This document shows, one piece after another, positions 1-8,670 of a stretch of 33,913 nt of DNA (position 1 is its first letter; each line of letters begins with the position of its first letter). The stretch is from assembly GCA_021295715.1 (NCBI GenBank), contig JAGWBV010000020.1, forward strand, positions 1 to 33,913. The letters are read 5' to 3'. A program made the position numbers and the translations under genes. The DNA is from Candidatus Poribacteria bacterium. GTDB taxonomy: Bacteria > Poribacteria > WGA-4E > WGA-3G. The notes beneath the pieces are model-generated. The model did no database searches. It worked only from the letters and a program-made list of their open reading frames with translations, and was not told where the DNA came from.

Positions 1-30
1 AGCAGGAAGTCGACACAAACTCAAAGATCT

Positions 31-68
31 ATAGGTTTTGATAGGTTCTTTAGGTTTTGATAGGTTCT
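31..68. repeat. Two tandem 19-bp units
   Basis: Two adjacent 19-base units differ only in their first base and share the core TAGGTTTTGATAGGTTCT. They lie upstream of the first hydrolase gene. No promoter or open frame is evident in them. A related TTAGGTTTTCATAAA string occurs near 9847. Confidence 0.7.
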
Positions 69-124
69 ACACAACGGTGTCTAATGAGTTCTAAAATCTA
101 CCATAAAAGAAAAAGGAAAATAGA

Positions 125-1450
125 TTGATAAAAATAACCTACACATGTTTACTGCTTTTTTGTGTCACTACATTTGCTTTCGGACAAAGACTACCCATGG
201 CAATGCCGGAGGAGGTCGGTGTTTCCGCTGAGCACCTTGGGCGCATCCGCCCTGTCATGCAAAATTATGTTGATGACGGACGTATACCCGGATTTCTGAC
301 AGTCGTGGCGAGACGCGGAAAGGTCGTTCATTTTGAAACCCTCGGTATGCGAGATATTGAAAATAACAAGCCTATTGAAGCAGACACAATATTTCGTATC
401 CATTCGATGTCGAAACCGATTACCAGTGTCGCCGTCATGATACTCTACGAAGAAGGGCATTTTCAACTTGACACGCCTGTGTCCGATTTCATCCCTGAAT
501 TTAAAAACATGAAGGTCTACACCGAGGACCAAACCGAAATCTTAGATGCCAAGAAAGCGCTAACCATCAAACATCTTCTCACACATACCGCTGGGTTAGT
601 CTATGGATGGGGCAATGAATCGATCGATAAACGCTATCGGGAGGCGAGCCTTTTTCAGCCCGGCACGCCGCTCGGAGATTCGGTAAAGAAACTGAGCGAC
701 ATTCCGCTTGCTCATGAGCCGGGTGAAAAGTGGACCTACGGTGTCTCAACGGATGTGCTCGGCTACCTTGTGGAAGTGGTGTCAGGGATGCCGTTTGAAG
801 AATTCCTCCAAACACGACTATTTGAACCCCTCGGTATGGTGGACACCGCATTTTCAGTGCCTGTGGAGAAGGTGGACCGGTTTGCCGCAGTGTATCAACT
901 TACGGCACAAAAGGCGGTGAAAGATGGTAAAGAAAAAGAGAAAAAAATGGATGATGATAAAGGCAAAGGAAAGGGGATCAAAGGGGATCAAAAAGAAAAA
1001 ATGAAGTTGGAACGTGTTGATAAAGATCCACGACTCGCGAGCGGTGAGATCCGTTTCTTTCCAGGCGGCGGTGGCGGACTCGTCTCAACTGCTCCGGATT
1101 ATTTGCGGTTTTGTCAGATGTTGCTCAACGGTGGTGAACTCGCTGGTGTCCGTATATTGGACAAAAAAACGGTCGAATTAATGCGGTATCCGCATCACGA
1201 TGGTTGGTTTGGACTCGGTTTTTCCGTCGTAAATGATAAAGAATCGAAAGATACTGATGATAAAGAACCCAAAGACACACCAGAGTCGATAGGAAGTTAC
1301 AGTTGGGGCGGTGCTGCTGGTACCCTCTTCTGGATTGACCCCGAAAAAGAGTTGATCGGTCTGCTCATGACGCAAGTCAGTGACGTGTCCACTTCCCACG
1401 ATCAATTTAAAATGCTAACCTATCAGGCATTGTCCCGCGAGCCTCTATAG
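125..1450 (+). CDS. Exported serine hydrolase (beta-lactamase / CubicO family), paralog A1
   Basis: This is a penicillin-binding-like serine hydrolase of 441 residues, of the family that includes class C beta-lactamases, family VIII esterases and D-aminopeptidases. An N-terminal hydrophobic segment ending in AFG-Q (about residues 1-20) predicts export. The SxxK nucleophile motif is SMSK (S94, K97), and the second-motif tyrosine is Y205 in WTYGVS. A glycine-rich loop (FFPGGGGG, about 311-318) and a late SWGGAAG correspond to the third conserved region. Residues about 264-298 are a Lys/Asp-rich insertion missing from the three neighbours. The start must be TTG at 125 with AAGG at 113-116: the position homologous to the ATG of the gene at 2788 is ATA, and a 2-base deletion puts it out of frame. 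The substrate is unknown. The family is secure, but the start is unusual and translation may be weak. Confidence 0.85.
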   Translation: MIKITYTCLLLFCVTTFAFGQRLPMAMPEEVGVSAEHLGRIRPVMQNYVDDGRIPGFLTVVARRGKVVHFETLGMRDIENNKPIEADTIFRIHSMSKPITSVAVMILYEEGHFQLDTPVSDFIPEFKNMKVYTEDQTEILDAKKALTIKHLLTHTAGLVYGWGNESIDKRYREASLFQPGTPLGDSVKKLSDIPLAHEPGEKWTYGVSTDVLGYLVEVVSGMPFEEFLQTRLFEPLGMVDTAFSVPVEKVDRFAAVYQLTAQKAVKDGKEKEKKMDDDKGKGKGIKGDQKEKMKLERVDKDPRLASGEIRFFPGGGGGLVSTAPDYLRFCQMLLNGGELAGVRILDKKTVELMRYPHHDGWFGLGFSVVNDKESKDTDDKEPKDTPESIGSYSWGGAAGTLFWIDPEKELIGLLMTQVSDVSTSHDQFKMLTYQALSREPL

Positions 1451-1469
1451 GCTTGCGCCCAGGAATAAT

Positions 1470-1572
1470 GGCGATCAGTAATCAGCAATCAGCGAAAGAC
1501 GCAAGCGTAACCGAGCGATTTTTGTTACCATACACCTCTTTACTGATTGCTGAAAACCGACTGCTGATAACT
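1470..1572. repeat. Imperfect palindromic spacer element (CAGTCAGC/ATCAGC family)
   Basis: The left arm is an array of ATCAGC-like words (GATCAGTAATCAGCAATCAGC-type) and the right arm carries the complementary GCTGATTGCTG and CTGCTGATAAC words, so the roughly 100-base spacer can fold on itself. Similar elements occur at about 4022-4233, 22052-22146 and 28874-28978. It stops just before the ribosome binding site of the next gene. Confidence 0.6.
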
Positions 1573-1588
1573 AATACAGGAGATTTTG

Positions 1589-2773
1589 ATGGCAGTATAT
1601 GAAGGATTACCGCGAGCGGTCCCGGAAGATGTCGGTATGTCAACCTCGCGGTTAGGACGTATCGCGCCGGTCATGCAAGGCTATGTTGACAACGGAAAAA
1701 TCCCGTGCGCATTGACGATGATCGCGCGTGAGGGTAAACTCGTCCATTTTGAAAAGTGTGGTATGCAGGATATCGCCGCCGCTAAACCGGTGGAATTTGA
1801 CACCATTTTCCGCCTCTACTCAATGACGAAGCCGATTACCAGTGTCGCCGTCATGATGCTTTACGAAGAAGGGCATTTCCAGCTCAGCACACCTGTTTCC
1901 GAATTTGTTCCCGCTTTCAAAGACATGAAGGTTTATACGGAAGATGGCAGTGCAATTGTGGATGCAGAACGTGAGGTGACAATCAAACATCTACTCACGC
2001 ATACCGCTGGACTTATCTATGAAAGCGATAGGGAGGATCATCCAATCGATCAGCGATATGAAGATGCAGATCTCTACGGCGGCGACCTCGCCAATATGGT
2101 AAATAAGCTCGGAAGTATCCCGCTCCTGTACCACCCAGGGGACGCATGGAAATACGGCATGTCTACTGATATACTCGGCTACCTTGTCGGAATCGTATCG
2201 GGGATGCCGTTTGAGACGTTTTTGAAAACCCGTATTTTTGAGCCTTTAGGCATGAATGACACCGGTTTTTCAGTGCGCGTTGAAAATGCTGACCGATATT
2301 CAAAGGTGTATGAATTCGGGGAAGACGGTGAGCTTCAAGCAATTGAGAAAGTCCATGCCGCAACTGGACCGCTGAGTTTCTTCCATTCTGGTGGTGGGGG
2401 ACTACAATCGACCGCGCCGGATTATCTCCGCTTCTGCCAGATGGTGCTCAACGATGGTGAACTCGATGGCGTTCGGCTCCTCGGAAGAAAAACTGTTGAA
2501 CTCATCACGATGGACCATATTGCGAACCAATGGCAACCCAATCAGAGAACGGGGACCGGTTTCGGGCTTGGATTCTCCGTTGTCACGGATGTCGCTGAAA
2601 CGCACACGCTCGGTTCTTTAGGTACTTGCGGTTGGGGCGGCATGGCAAGCACTACATTTTGGATTGATCCTGTGGAGGACCTGATCGGCGTTTTCATGAC
2701 ACAATTGGTCGGTGCCGATTCTCCCTTCCATGCCCAATTCCGGATCCTTACCTATCAGGCGATTATTGATTGA
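1589..2773 (+). CDS. Cytoplasmic serine hydrolase (beta-lactamase / CubicO family), paralog B1
   Basis: This 394-residue paralog of the preceding gene has no signal peptide, beginning MAVYEGLPRAVPEDVG. The SxxK motif reads SMTK within RLYSMTKPITS. The second motif is KYGMSTDILGYL, and HSGGGGL with GWGGMAS mark the C-terminal part of the fold. ATG at 1589 is chosen over an in-frame TTG three bases upstream because AGGAG at 1578-1582 is spaced 6 bases from it. It is closest to the gene at 4247, with which it shares the N-terminal sequence almost word for word. Its stop lies 14 bases before the ATG of the next paralog, so the two are likely cotranscribed. The substrate cannot be read from the sequence; an esterase, beta-lactamase-like or peptidase role is possible. 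Confidence 0.87.
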   Translation: MAVYEGLPRAVPEDVGMSTSRLGRIAPVMQGYVDNGKIPCALTMIAREGKLVHFEKCGMQDIAAAKPVEFDTIFRLYSMTKPITSVAVMMLYEEGHFQLSTPVSEFVPAFKDMKVYTEDGSAIVDAEREVTIKHLLTHTAGLIYESDREDHPIDQRYEDADLYGGDLANMVNKLGSIPLLYHPGDAWKYGMSTDILGYLVGIVSGMPFETFLKTRIFEPLGMNDTGFSVRVENADRYSKVYEFGEDGELQAIEKVHAATGPLSFFHSGGGGLQSTAPDYLRFCQMVLNDGELDGVRLLGRKTVELITMDHIANQWQPNQRTGTGFGLGFSVVTDVAETHTLGSLGTCGWGGMASTTFWIDPVEDLIGVFMTQLVGADSPFHAQFRILTYQAIID

Positions 2774-2787
2774 GAAGGAAAATTACC

Positions 2788-4020
2788 ATGACTGAAAAGG
2801 GAAAAAACAGATTGAGGAAATTATTGGCTTACACATGTTTGCTGCTTTTTGGTGTCACCACACTTGCTTTCGGACAAGGATTACCGATGGCAGTGCCAGA
2901 AGCAGTCGGTGTTTCTGCCGAACGCCTTGAACGTATCCGTCCTGTCATGCAGGGGTATGTCGATGAAGGACACCTGCCCGGATTTCTAACGGTTGTAGCA
3001 CGGCGCGGGAAGATTGTCCATTTTGAAACCATGGGCATGCGAGATGTTGAGGATAACAAACCGGTTGAGCCGGACACGATATTCCGCATTTATTCGATGT
3101 CGAAACCGATTACCAGCGTTGCTGTGATGATGCTCTATGAGGAGGGGCATTTTCAACTCGGCACACCCGTTTCTAAATTTATCCCTGAATTTAAAAACAT
3201 GGAGGTCTACAACGAGGACCAAACTGAAATTTTGGAGACGGAGAAGGAGATGACGATCAAGCACCTCCTCATGCACACCGCAGGACTCACCTACGGGTGG
3301 GGCAATAAACCCGTTGATGAACGCTATAAGGCATCGAAAATTTTTGAACCCAACACAACGCTCGTTGATATGGTGAAAAAACTGAGTGACATTCCGCTCG
3401 TTCACGAACCGGGTGAAAGGTGGACCTATGGGGTCTCCGTTGATGTGCTCGGCTACCTTGTGGAAGTTGTGTCCGGAATGCCGTTTGAAGAATTCCTCCA
3501 AACCCGTCTCTTTGGTCCGCTCGGTATGGTAGACACCGGGTTTTCAGTGCCACCAGAGAAGGTTGACAGATACGCAGCACTGTACCGGCATAACAGGGAA
3601 GAGGGACAGAAACAACGTGTTGAAGATGCACCCCTCGCAAACGATGAGGTCAGTTTTTTCCCATCGGGTGGTGGGGGACTCGTCTCGACCGCTGCGGATT
3701 ACATGCGGTTTTCTCAAATGTTGCTCAACGGCGGTGAACTCGACGGGGTCCGCATGTTAGGGAAGAAAACCGTGGAACTGATGCGGTATCCGCATCACGA
3801 TGATTGGTTTGGACTCGGCTTTGCTGTTGTTACAGATAAGGAACCCCCAAACACTCTGGAATCGGTAGGGAATTTCAGTTGGGGCGGTGCCGCGGCTACC
3901 ACTTTCTGGATTGACCCTGAAGAGGAATTGATCGGCTTGCTTATGACGCAGCTTCTCAATAACCCGCACCCTTTCCAACAGCAATTTAAAGTGCTGACCT
4001 ATCAGGCACTCACTGAATAA
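2788..4020 (+). CDS. Exported serine hydrolase (beta-lactamase / CubicO family), paralog A2
   Basis: This 410-residue protein has a basic n-region (MTEKGKNRLRK), a hydrophobic core and an AFG-Q cleavage region, so it is probably periplasmic. The catalytic SxxK is SMSK in RIYSMSKPITS, the second motif is WTYGVSVDVLGYL, and FFPSGGGGL and SWGGAAA follow. It is the closest relative of the gene at 125 but lacks that gene's charged insertion. ATG at 2788 is preferred over a TTG at 2770 that would overlap the previous gene, because GAAGGA lies at a normal distance upstream. The pair B1-A2 is tightly spaced. Family assignment is secure; physiological substrate is unknown. Confidence 0.88.
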   Translation: MTEKGKNRLRKLLAYTCLLLFGVTTLAFGQGLPMAVPEAVGVSAERLERIRPVMQGYVDEGHLPGFLTVVARRGKIVHFETMGMRDVEDNKPVEPDTIFRIYSMSKPITSVAVMMLYEEGHFQLGTPVSKFIPEFKNMEVYNEDQTEILETEKEMTIKHLLMHTAGLTYGWGNKPVDERYKASKIFEPNTTLVDMVKKLSDIPLVHEPGERWTYGVSVDVLGYLVEVVSGMPFEEFLQTRLFGPLGMVDTGFSVPPEKVDRYAALYRHNREEGQKQRVEDAPLANDEVSFFPSGGGGLVSTAADYMRFSQMLLNGGELDGVRMLGKKTVELMRYPHHDDWFGLGFAVVTDKEPPNTLESVGNFSWGGAAATTFWIDPEEELIGLLMTQLLNNPHPFQQQFKVLTYQALTE

Positions 4021-4246
4021 TGGTTGTCAGTTATCGGTTATCAGTTCTCAGTTAAGAGGGTGAACTTAAACGAGCGGAAATCCGCAGAAATACCCCGCTG
4101 ACTCTCACTGCGAGGCAACACGCACATTCAGCGTTGATTCGCAAATACCTCTATCAAAAACACCTCTTACCTGACTGCTGAAAGGTTTTTTCGCAGAAAA
4201 AACTGACCTGATCGCTGACTGCTAACAGCGAATATAGGAGCTTTTA
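4021..4246. repeat. Spacer with palindromic CAGTCAGC/ATCGGT-family element
   Basis: The left arm (about 4024-4053) contains TCAGTTATCGGTTATCAG and the right arm (about 4170-4232) contains CTGACTGCTGAAAGG and GCTGACTGCTAACAGC. The centre is GC-richer with no open frame that looks real. It separates paralogs A2 and B2 just as the element at 1470-1572 separates A1 and B1, which suggests the spacer was duplicated with the genes. AGGAG at about 4236 serves the next gene. Confidence 0.5.
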
Positions 4247-5425
4247 ATGACATTATATGAAGGATTACCGCGCGCAGTGCCTGAAGATGTCGGTATGTCA
4301 ACATCGCGGTTAGCGCGTATTAGCCCGGTCATGCAAGGCTGGGTTGACGATGGTAAAATCCCCGGTGCGCTAACGATGATCGCACGTGAAGGCAGACTCG
4401 TCCATTTTGAAAAATTCGGTATGCAGGATGTTGCTACTGAGAAACCGTTAGAATTTGATACCATTTTTCGTATCTATTCGATGACGAAGCCGATTACCAG
4501 TATCGCAGTGATGATGCTTTACGAGCAAGGACACTTCCAACTCGGCACCCCCGTCTCTGAATTGATTCCTGCTTTCAAAGATATGCAGGTCTACACTGAG
4601 GGCGGCGAGGCTATTGTTGACGCTGAACGCGAGATGACGGTAAAGCATTTGTTGACGCACACCTCTGGAATTATCTACGGTGGGGATTGGGAGCACCCGA
4701 TTAATGAGCGGTATAGAGAAGCGAATTTCTACGGGGGCGACCTTGCGAACATGGCGCAAGAACTCGGAAATATTCCGCTCCTTCACCATCCGGGTGATGG
4801 GTGGAACTACGGTATGTCTACCGATGTACTCGGATACCTCGTCGAGGTCGTCTCTGGAATGCCGTTTGAGGAGTTTCTGAAAACCCAGATTTTTGAGCCT
4901 TTGGGGATGACGGACACTGCTTTCTCGGTGCCGGACGAAAAGGCGGATCGGTACCCGACGTTATATGAACCCGCCGAGGACGGTGGTATTCAGGTGATTG
5001 AGAACGCTCCTGTTTCCAGTGGACCGCGCAGTTTTTTCCATTCTGGGGGTGCTGGACTGCAGTCAACCGCTGCAGATTACCTCCGTTTCTGTCAAATGCT
5101 ACTCAACGATGGCGAACTTGATGGGGTTCGACTGCTTGGAAGGAAAACCGTCGAACTCATCAGAATGAATCATATCTCTGACGATTGGCATCCGCTTGAG
5201 AGAACGGGATGCGGTTTCGGACTTGGATTTGCTGTTGTCACGGATGTCGCTGAGACGCACGCTCCCGGTTCTGAAGGCACGTATAGTTGGGGCGGACTCG
5301 CAAGTACGACATTTTGGATTGATCCCGTGGAAGATTTGATCGGTATCTTGATGACGCAATTGATCGGCGATTCACCGTTCCATGCCCAGTTCCGCGTGCT
5401 AACCTATCAGGCAATTACCGATTAG
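4247..5425 (+). CDS. Cytoplasmic serine hydrolase (beta-lactamase / CubicO family), paralog B2
   Basis: This 392-residue paralog has no signal peptide (MTLYEGLPRAVPEDVG). It carries SMTK as the SxxK motif, NYGMSTDVLGYLVEVV as the second-motif region, and HSGGAGL and SWGGLAS near the C-terminus. AGGAGC precedes ATG at 4247. It is the B-type partner of A2 and closely resembles the gene at 1589, including the QVYTEGGEAIVDAER-type segment. The four genes are best explained by duplication of an exported/cytoplasmic gene pair followed by divergence. Nothing in the sequence fixes the substrate. Confidence 0.88.
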   Translation: MTLYEGLPRAVPEDVGMSTSRLARISPVMQGWVDDGKIPGALTMIAREGRLVHFEKFGMQDVATEKPLEFDTIFRIYSMTKPITSIAVMMLYEQGHFQLGTPVSELIPAFKDMQVYTEGGEAIVDAEREMTVKHLLTHTSGIIYGGDWEHPINERYREANFYGGDLANMAQELGNIPLLHHPGDGWNYGMSTDVLGYLVEVVSGMPFEEFLKTQIFEPLGMTDTAFSVPDEKADRYPTLYEPAEDGGIQVIENAPVSSGPRSFFHSGGAGLQSTAADYLRFCQMLLNDGELDGVRLLGRKTVELIRMNHISDDWHPLERTGCGFGLGFAVVTDVAETHAPGSEGTYSWGGLASTTFWIDPVEDLIGILMTQLIGDSPFHAQFRVLTYQAITD

Positions 5426-5450
5426 ATTTGTGGTTGCTGTGCCATTTCCG

Positions 5451-5475
5451 GTAGGTGCGGTTTCTAACCCCACCG
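5451..5475. repeat. GTAGG-type palindromic repeat
   Basis: GTAGGTGC is followed by the palindrome GGTTTCTAACC. The same GGTTTCTAACC core recurs at 19442 inside the acyl-CoA ligase gene and at 33318. The rest of the 5426-5590 spacer shows no gene. Confidence 0.6.
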
Positions 5476-5590
5476 AATCTGAGACCTAAACCGTGTGTAT
5501 TCCCAATCCGTGGACGGGTAGGCAAAAACCTATCCTGAGTTAGGCATGGGATGAACGCCAACGCTTTCATGAAATCTTGGAATAAAAACG

Positions 5591-6514
5591 ATGAACCTCC
5601 TCCAACTCGAAAATGTCCATAAAAAGTTTGGCGATTTCACAGCCGTGTCGGATATTTCCTTCAGCATTGAGAAGGGAAGTATATACGGACTCTTGGGTCC
5701 CAACGGTGCCGGAAAAACAACCACGCTCCGCATGATAATGGATATGATCGCACCGGATGCGGGCAGTATTACCTTCAGTGGCAATCGGCACATCCGAGAT
5801 TTTTTGGATCAGATTGGATATCTGCCGGAGGAGCGCGGCTTATACCGCAAAATGAAGGTGCGGGATGTCATCCTTTTTATTGCCGAATTAAAAGGCTTAT
5901 ATAAGCAGCAAGCACTCGGTGAGATTGAGCGATGGTTGGAGAAAATGCAGCTGTCAGAATGGGCGAACAAGCGGATCGATGAGCTTTCTAAGGGGATGGC
6001 TCAGAAAATTCAGTTCATCACCACAGTGATTCACAAACCGGAGCTGATTATCCTTGATGAACCCTTTTCCGGTCTGGACCCCATTAACATGACGCTCCTC
6101 AAAGATATGATGCTTGAATTACGTGATAACGGCAGTACAATTATCTTCTCAACCCATGTCATGGAACAGGTGGAAAAACTCTGTGATCGCATCTGTCTTA
6201 TACATCAAGGCGAGGTGTTGCTTGAAGGCGAACTCCGCGCTGTGAAGCGTGCCTTCGGCAAAAATTCCGTTGAGATTGAATGTGTAGGGAGTCTTGAACC
6301 GATTCGCAACTCCGCTTGGATTCAAGGAGTCAACGATTTTGGACAGTATGCTGAGGTAAAATTGAGAACCCCAGAAGACTACCGTTCATTGCTCCGTGAA
6401 CTGGTTGAGAAGGGCATTGATGTGACACGATTTGAATTAGTTGAACCGACGTTACACGAAATTTTCGTCCAGAGCGTTGAAGCGCACGGAGGCGTCGTGC
6501 AAGATGCCGAATAA
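5591..6514 (+). CDS. ABC transporter ATP-binding protein, NatA-like
   Basis: This 307-residue cytoplasmic ATPase has Walker A GPNGAGKT (residues 36-43), the signature loop LSKGM (132-136, a variant of LSGGQ), Walker B LIILDEP (about 152-158) and the switch histidine in STHVMEQ. A roughly 80-residue C-terminal extension (IECVGSLEPIRN onward) is typical of ABC-2 exporters such as NatA and YhaQ. It overlaps the following permease gene by 11 bases, so the two form a translationally coupled exporter. The export substrate is unknown; sodium, drugs or peptides are family possibilities. The ribosome binding site is weak. Confidence 0.93.
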   Translation: MNLLQLENVHKKFGDFTAVSDISFSIEKGSIYGLLGPNGAGKTTTLRMIMDMIAPDAGSITFSGNRHIRDFLDQIGYLPEERGLYRKMKVRDVILFIAELKGLYKQQALGEIERWLEKMQLSEWANKRIDELSKGMAQKIQFITTVIHKPELIILDEPFSGLDPINMTLLKDMMLELRDNGSTIIFSTHVMEQVEKLCDRICLIHQGEVLLEGELRAVKRAFGKNSVEIECVGSLEPIRNSAWIQGVNDFGQYAEVKLRTPEDYRSLLRELVEKGIDVTRFELVEPTLHEIFVQSVEAHGGVVQDAE

Positions 6515-7835
6515 AATTATCACCGTCATTAAACGTGAATACATGACGCGGGTTAAATCTAAAGGGTTTCTTGCTTCCTTGTTTCTCATGCCGGTGTTGA
6601 TGTGCGGGTTGGTGTTGTTGTCCAGTTTTCTCGCAATCATGGAGGACAAAACCCAAGAGATGAGAAAACTCGCAGTTATCGATGAGACGGGTGAAATCTT
6701 TGCAGAGATGCAAGCAGCTGTTGCAGGGCATTCGACCTTTCAACATAAAGGAGAACTCGTCTATCGACTCCATGAAGAGACTGCTACAACAGAGGAGGCA
6801 AGAACCGCACTCCGAGAGCGCGTCAACACAAAAGATCTCTACGCCTATCTTGAAATCCCGAAAGATGTTTTTGCCAACGGAGAGGTCCGCTTCTATGCCA
6901 GAACAGCGACGAATTTTGAGATACAAAGCGCATTCCGCCGTATCATCTCAGACATTGTCCGCGACAGACGGTTTGCTGAAAGTGGTTATTCTCGGAGCGA
7001 AGTCAGTCAACTGATGCGCTCCGTCAGATTCAACGCTTACGCTATTAAAAGCAGTAGGGGGAAGGATGGCACTGCGGAGGTTGAAAGTCCTATAGAGACA
7101 GGCGCGCGCATCGGACTCGGATACATTCTGGTTTTTGTGCTTTACATGTTTGTCCTTATCTACGCCAACTCCATCATGCGGAGTGTGCTTGAAGAAAAAA
7201 CGACCCGAATCGTTGAAGTTATCATTTCATCGATTAAACCGCACCAACTCCTACTCGGCAAACTCGTTGGGGTCTGCTCTGTCTGTTTGACGATGTTCGC
7301 CATCTGGGTAGTATTCGGTGTGCTGTTGGTCATGAACATAGAGCCACTGCTCAGCATCTTTGGCATTGATAGCCTACCGATACAGTTTATCCAAGTAATT
7401 GAAACTATCAAAGCAAGTAGTGCCGAAGTGCTTACCTATTTCTTCATCTATTTCATTGTCGGTTTCTTCATGTATTCGACGCTTTATGCCGTTGTCGGCG
7501 CGATTTGCAGCACTGAAGAGGAGGCACAGCAGACAGGCGTACCACTCACGATGCTCATCGTCGTTCCGTTTGTCCTGATGTTTCAGTTATTTAGAATCCC
7601 CGATTCGATAGTCAGTGTGCTGCTCTCTCACGTCCCATTTTTCTCGCCGATACTGATGTTTATGCGTATCAACGTGCTAATGCCACCTTTGTGGGAAATT
7701 TTGCTGAACATCTTATTGATGTGCGTGACTGTCCTGCTTGTCACGCTTATCAGTGGGAAAATCTATCGGATCGGGATTTTGATGTATGGTAAACGTCCCA
7801 CCTTGAGGCAATTATGGCAATGGGCGCGATATTAA
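6504..7835 (+). CDS. ABC-2 type permease, NatB-like
   Basis: This 443-residue membrane protein pairs with the ATPase just upstream. ATG at 6504 lies inside the end of that gene and follows GGAGG at 6488-6492; the longer upstream frame is read-through. The layout is one N-terminal membrane segment (SLFLMPVLMCGLVLLSSFLA), a large soluble domain of about 170 residues containing RFYARTATNFEIQ, then five or so membrane segments starting with LGYILVFVLYMFVLIYA. The loop SVLEEKTTRIVEVIISSI is a hallmark of NatB/ABC-2 permeases, as is the CSTEEEAQQTG segment. Substrate is unknown. Confidence 0.92.
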   Translation: MPNKIITVIKREYMTRVKSKGFLASLFLMPVLMCGLVLLSSFLAIMEDKTQEMRKLAVIDETGEIFAEMQAAVAGHSTFQHKGELVYRLHEETATTEEARTALRERVNTKDLYAYLEIPKDVFANGEVRFYARTATNFEIQSAFRRIISDIVRDRRFAESGYSRSEVSQLMRSVRFNAYAIKSSRGKDGTAEVESPIETGARIGLGYILVFVLYMFVLIYANSIMRSVLEEKTTRIVEVIISSIKPHQLLLGKLVGVCSVCLTMFAIWVVFGVLLVMNIEPLLSIFGIDSLPIQFIQVIETIKASSAEVLTYFFIYFIVGFFMYSTLYAVVGAICSTEEEAQQTGVPLTMLIVVPFVLMFQLFRIPDSIVSVLLSHVPFFSPILMFMRINVLMPPLWEILLNILLMCVTVLLVTLISGKIYRIGILMYGKRPTLRQLWQWARY

Positions 7836-7880
7836 GAATCGGTAATTCTATAAGGATGGTTTTCGGTCAAGAAGGACATC

Positions 7881-7962
7881 CAATCCTGAAAATCCTTGAA
7901 TCCTGAAAATCCTGATTCAGACAATCAACACCACGCATTGCCGAATTAAATTCTGAATCTTC
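7881..7962. repeat. AATCCTG-family dispersed repeat
   Basis: Words of AATCCTGAAAATCCTTG are followed by CCTGATTCAGAC and, after about 30 bases, TCTGAATC, giving an 8-base inverted repeat GATTCAGA / TCTGAATC. A homologous copy lies at 12573-12657, and a fragment near 10970-11000. It fills most of the gap before the ThuA-like gene. Confidence 0.6.
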
Positions 7963-8009
7963 GTCTAACCTTGCTCATATACTATAAAAACCTTGAAAGG
8001 AGAAAAATT

Positions 8010-8621
8010 ATGAAGATCGCAGTCGTAACCGGTGAACACGGCTTCCAAGAAAAACAGTTTGACGCGGTTTTTGAAAGTATGGAAGGCGTTCAATTCGTCC
8101 GGGAAGACTTGGACGATTTTGTAGACAACCCAAGCCAAAAGGACTACGATACCGTTGTCTTTTACAACTTTCACCGTCCCTATCCAACGGATCCACAAGC
8201 ACAGGCGATTCTCGGTTTAACGGAACGTGGACAGGGCGTGGTAATTCTGCATCACGCCATCTTAGCCTTCCCAGAATGGGATGCCTACTCTGAGATGTGC
8301 GGTATCCATGCGCGCGATTTTGGCTACTATCCGCGACAAACGTTGCAGGTGCAAATCGCTGATGCGACGCACCCAATCACAGAAGGGCTCACCGAATGGG
8401 AGATGGGCGACGAAACCTATACCATGGAGTCCGCGGGTGATGATAGTTCGATCCTGTTGACCGTTGATCACCCGAACAGTATGGATGTATTGGGATGGGC
8501 GCGTGAATACGGCAATTCTCGTATCTTCTGTTTCCAGAGTGGACACGATGATGTCACCTTTTCTAATCCGAACTTCCGAGAAGTACTGACGCGCGGCATT
8601 CGTTGGTGCGCTCAAAAGTAG
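8010..8621 (+). CDS. ThuA-like domain protein
   Basis: This 203-residue protein has a class I glutamine-amidotransferase-like fold of the ThuA (trehalose utilization) family. The N-terminus MKIAVVTGEHGF, the central GQGVVILHHAILAFPEW with its LHHA turn, the THPITEGL segment and the C-terminal GHDDVTFSNPNFREVL are the usual ThuA blocks. ATG at 8010 follows AAAGGAG with good spacing; an upstream TTG is rejected. There is no signal peptide. In related bacteria these proteins accompany sugar catabolism genes, and the next gene here is a mutarotase-like protein, which fits. The exact reaction is unknown for most family members. Confidence 0.85.
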   Translation: MKIAVVTGEHGFQEKQFDAVFESMEGVQFVREDLDDFVDNPSQKDYDTVVFYNFHRPYPTDPQAQAILGLTERGQGVVILHHAILAFPEWDAYSEMCGIHARDFGYYPRQTLQVQIADATHPITEGLTEWEMGDETYTMESAGDDSSILLTVDHPNSMDVLGWAREYGNSRIFCFQSGHDDVTFSNPNFREVLTRGIRWCAQK

Positions 8622-8642
8622 TAGGCACGCTCCGTCGTGCCG
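8621..8642. repeat. GTAGG-type palindrome at the stop codon of the ThuA-like gene
   Basis: GTAGGCACG, CTCCGT and CGTGCC form a 6-bp hairpin (GGCACG / CGTGCC) that begins at the last base of the TAG stop. No T-run follows, so it is more likely a repeat of the GTAGG group than a terminator. Confidence 0.55.
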
Positions 8643-8670
8643 TAAAGCATAAGAGAGGGGCTAATCGATA

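Noticed and set aside
125-5425. Four hydrolases as true antibiotic-resistance beta-lactamases
   Set aside because: SxxK and Tyr motifs are shared by esterases and peptidases, the YxN position is not Asn, and nothing indicates beta-lactam hydrolysis.
6330-6926. Minus-strand open frame (198 codons) across the ABC transporter genes
   Set aside because: It lies opposite two well-supported overlapping genes and has no family signature.
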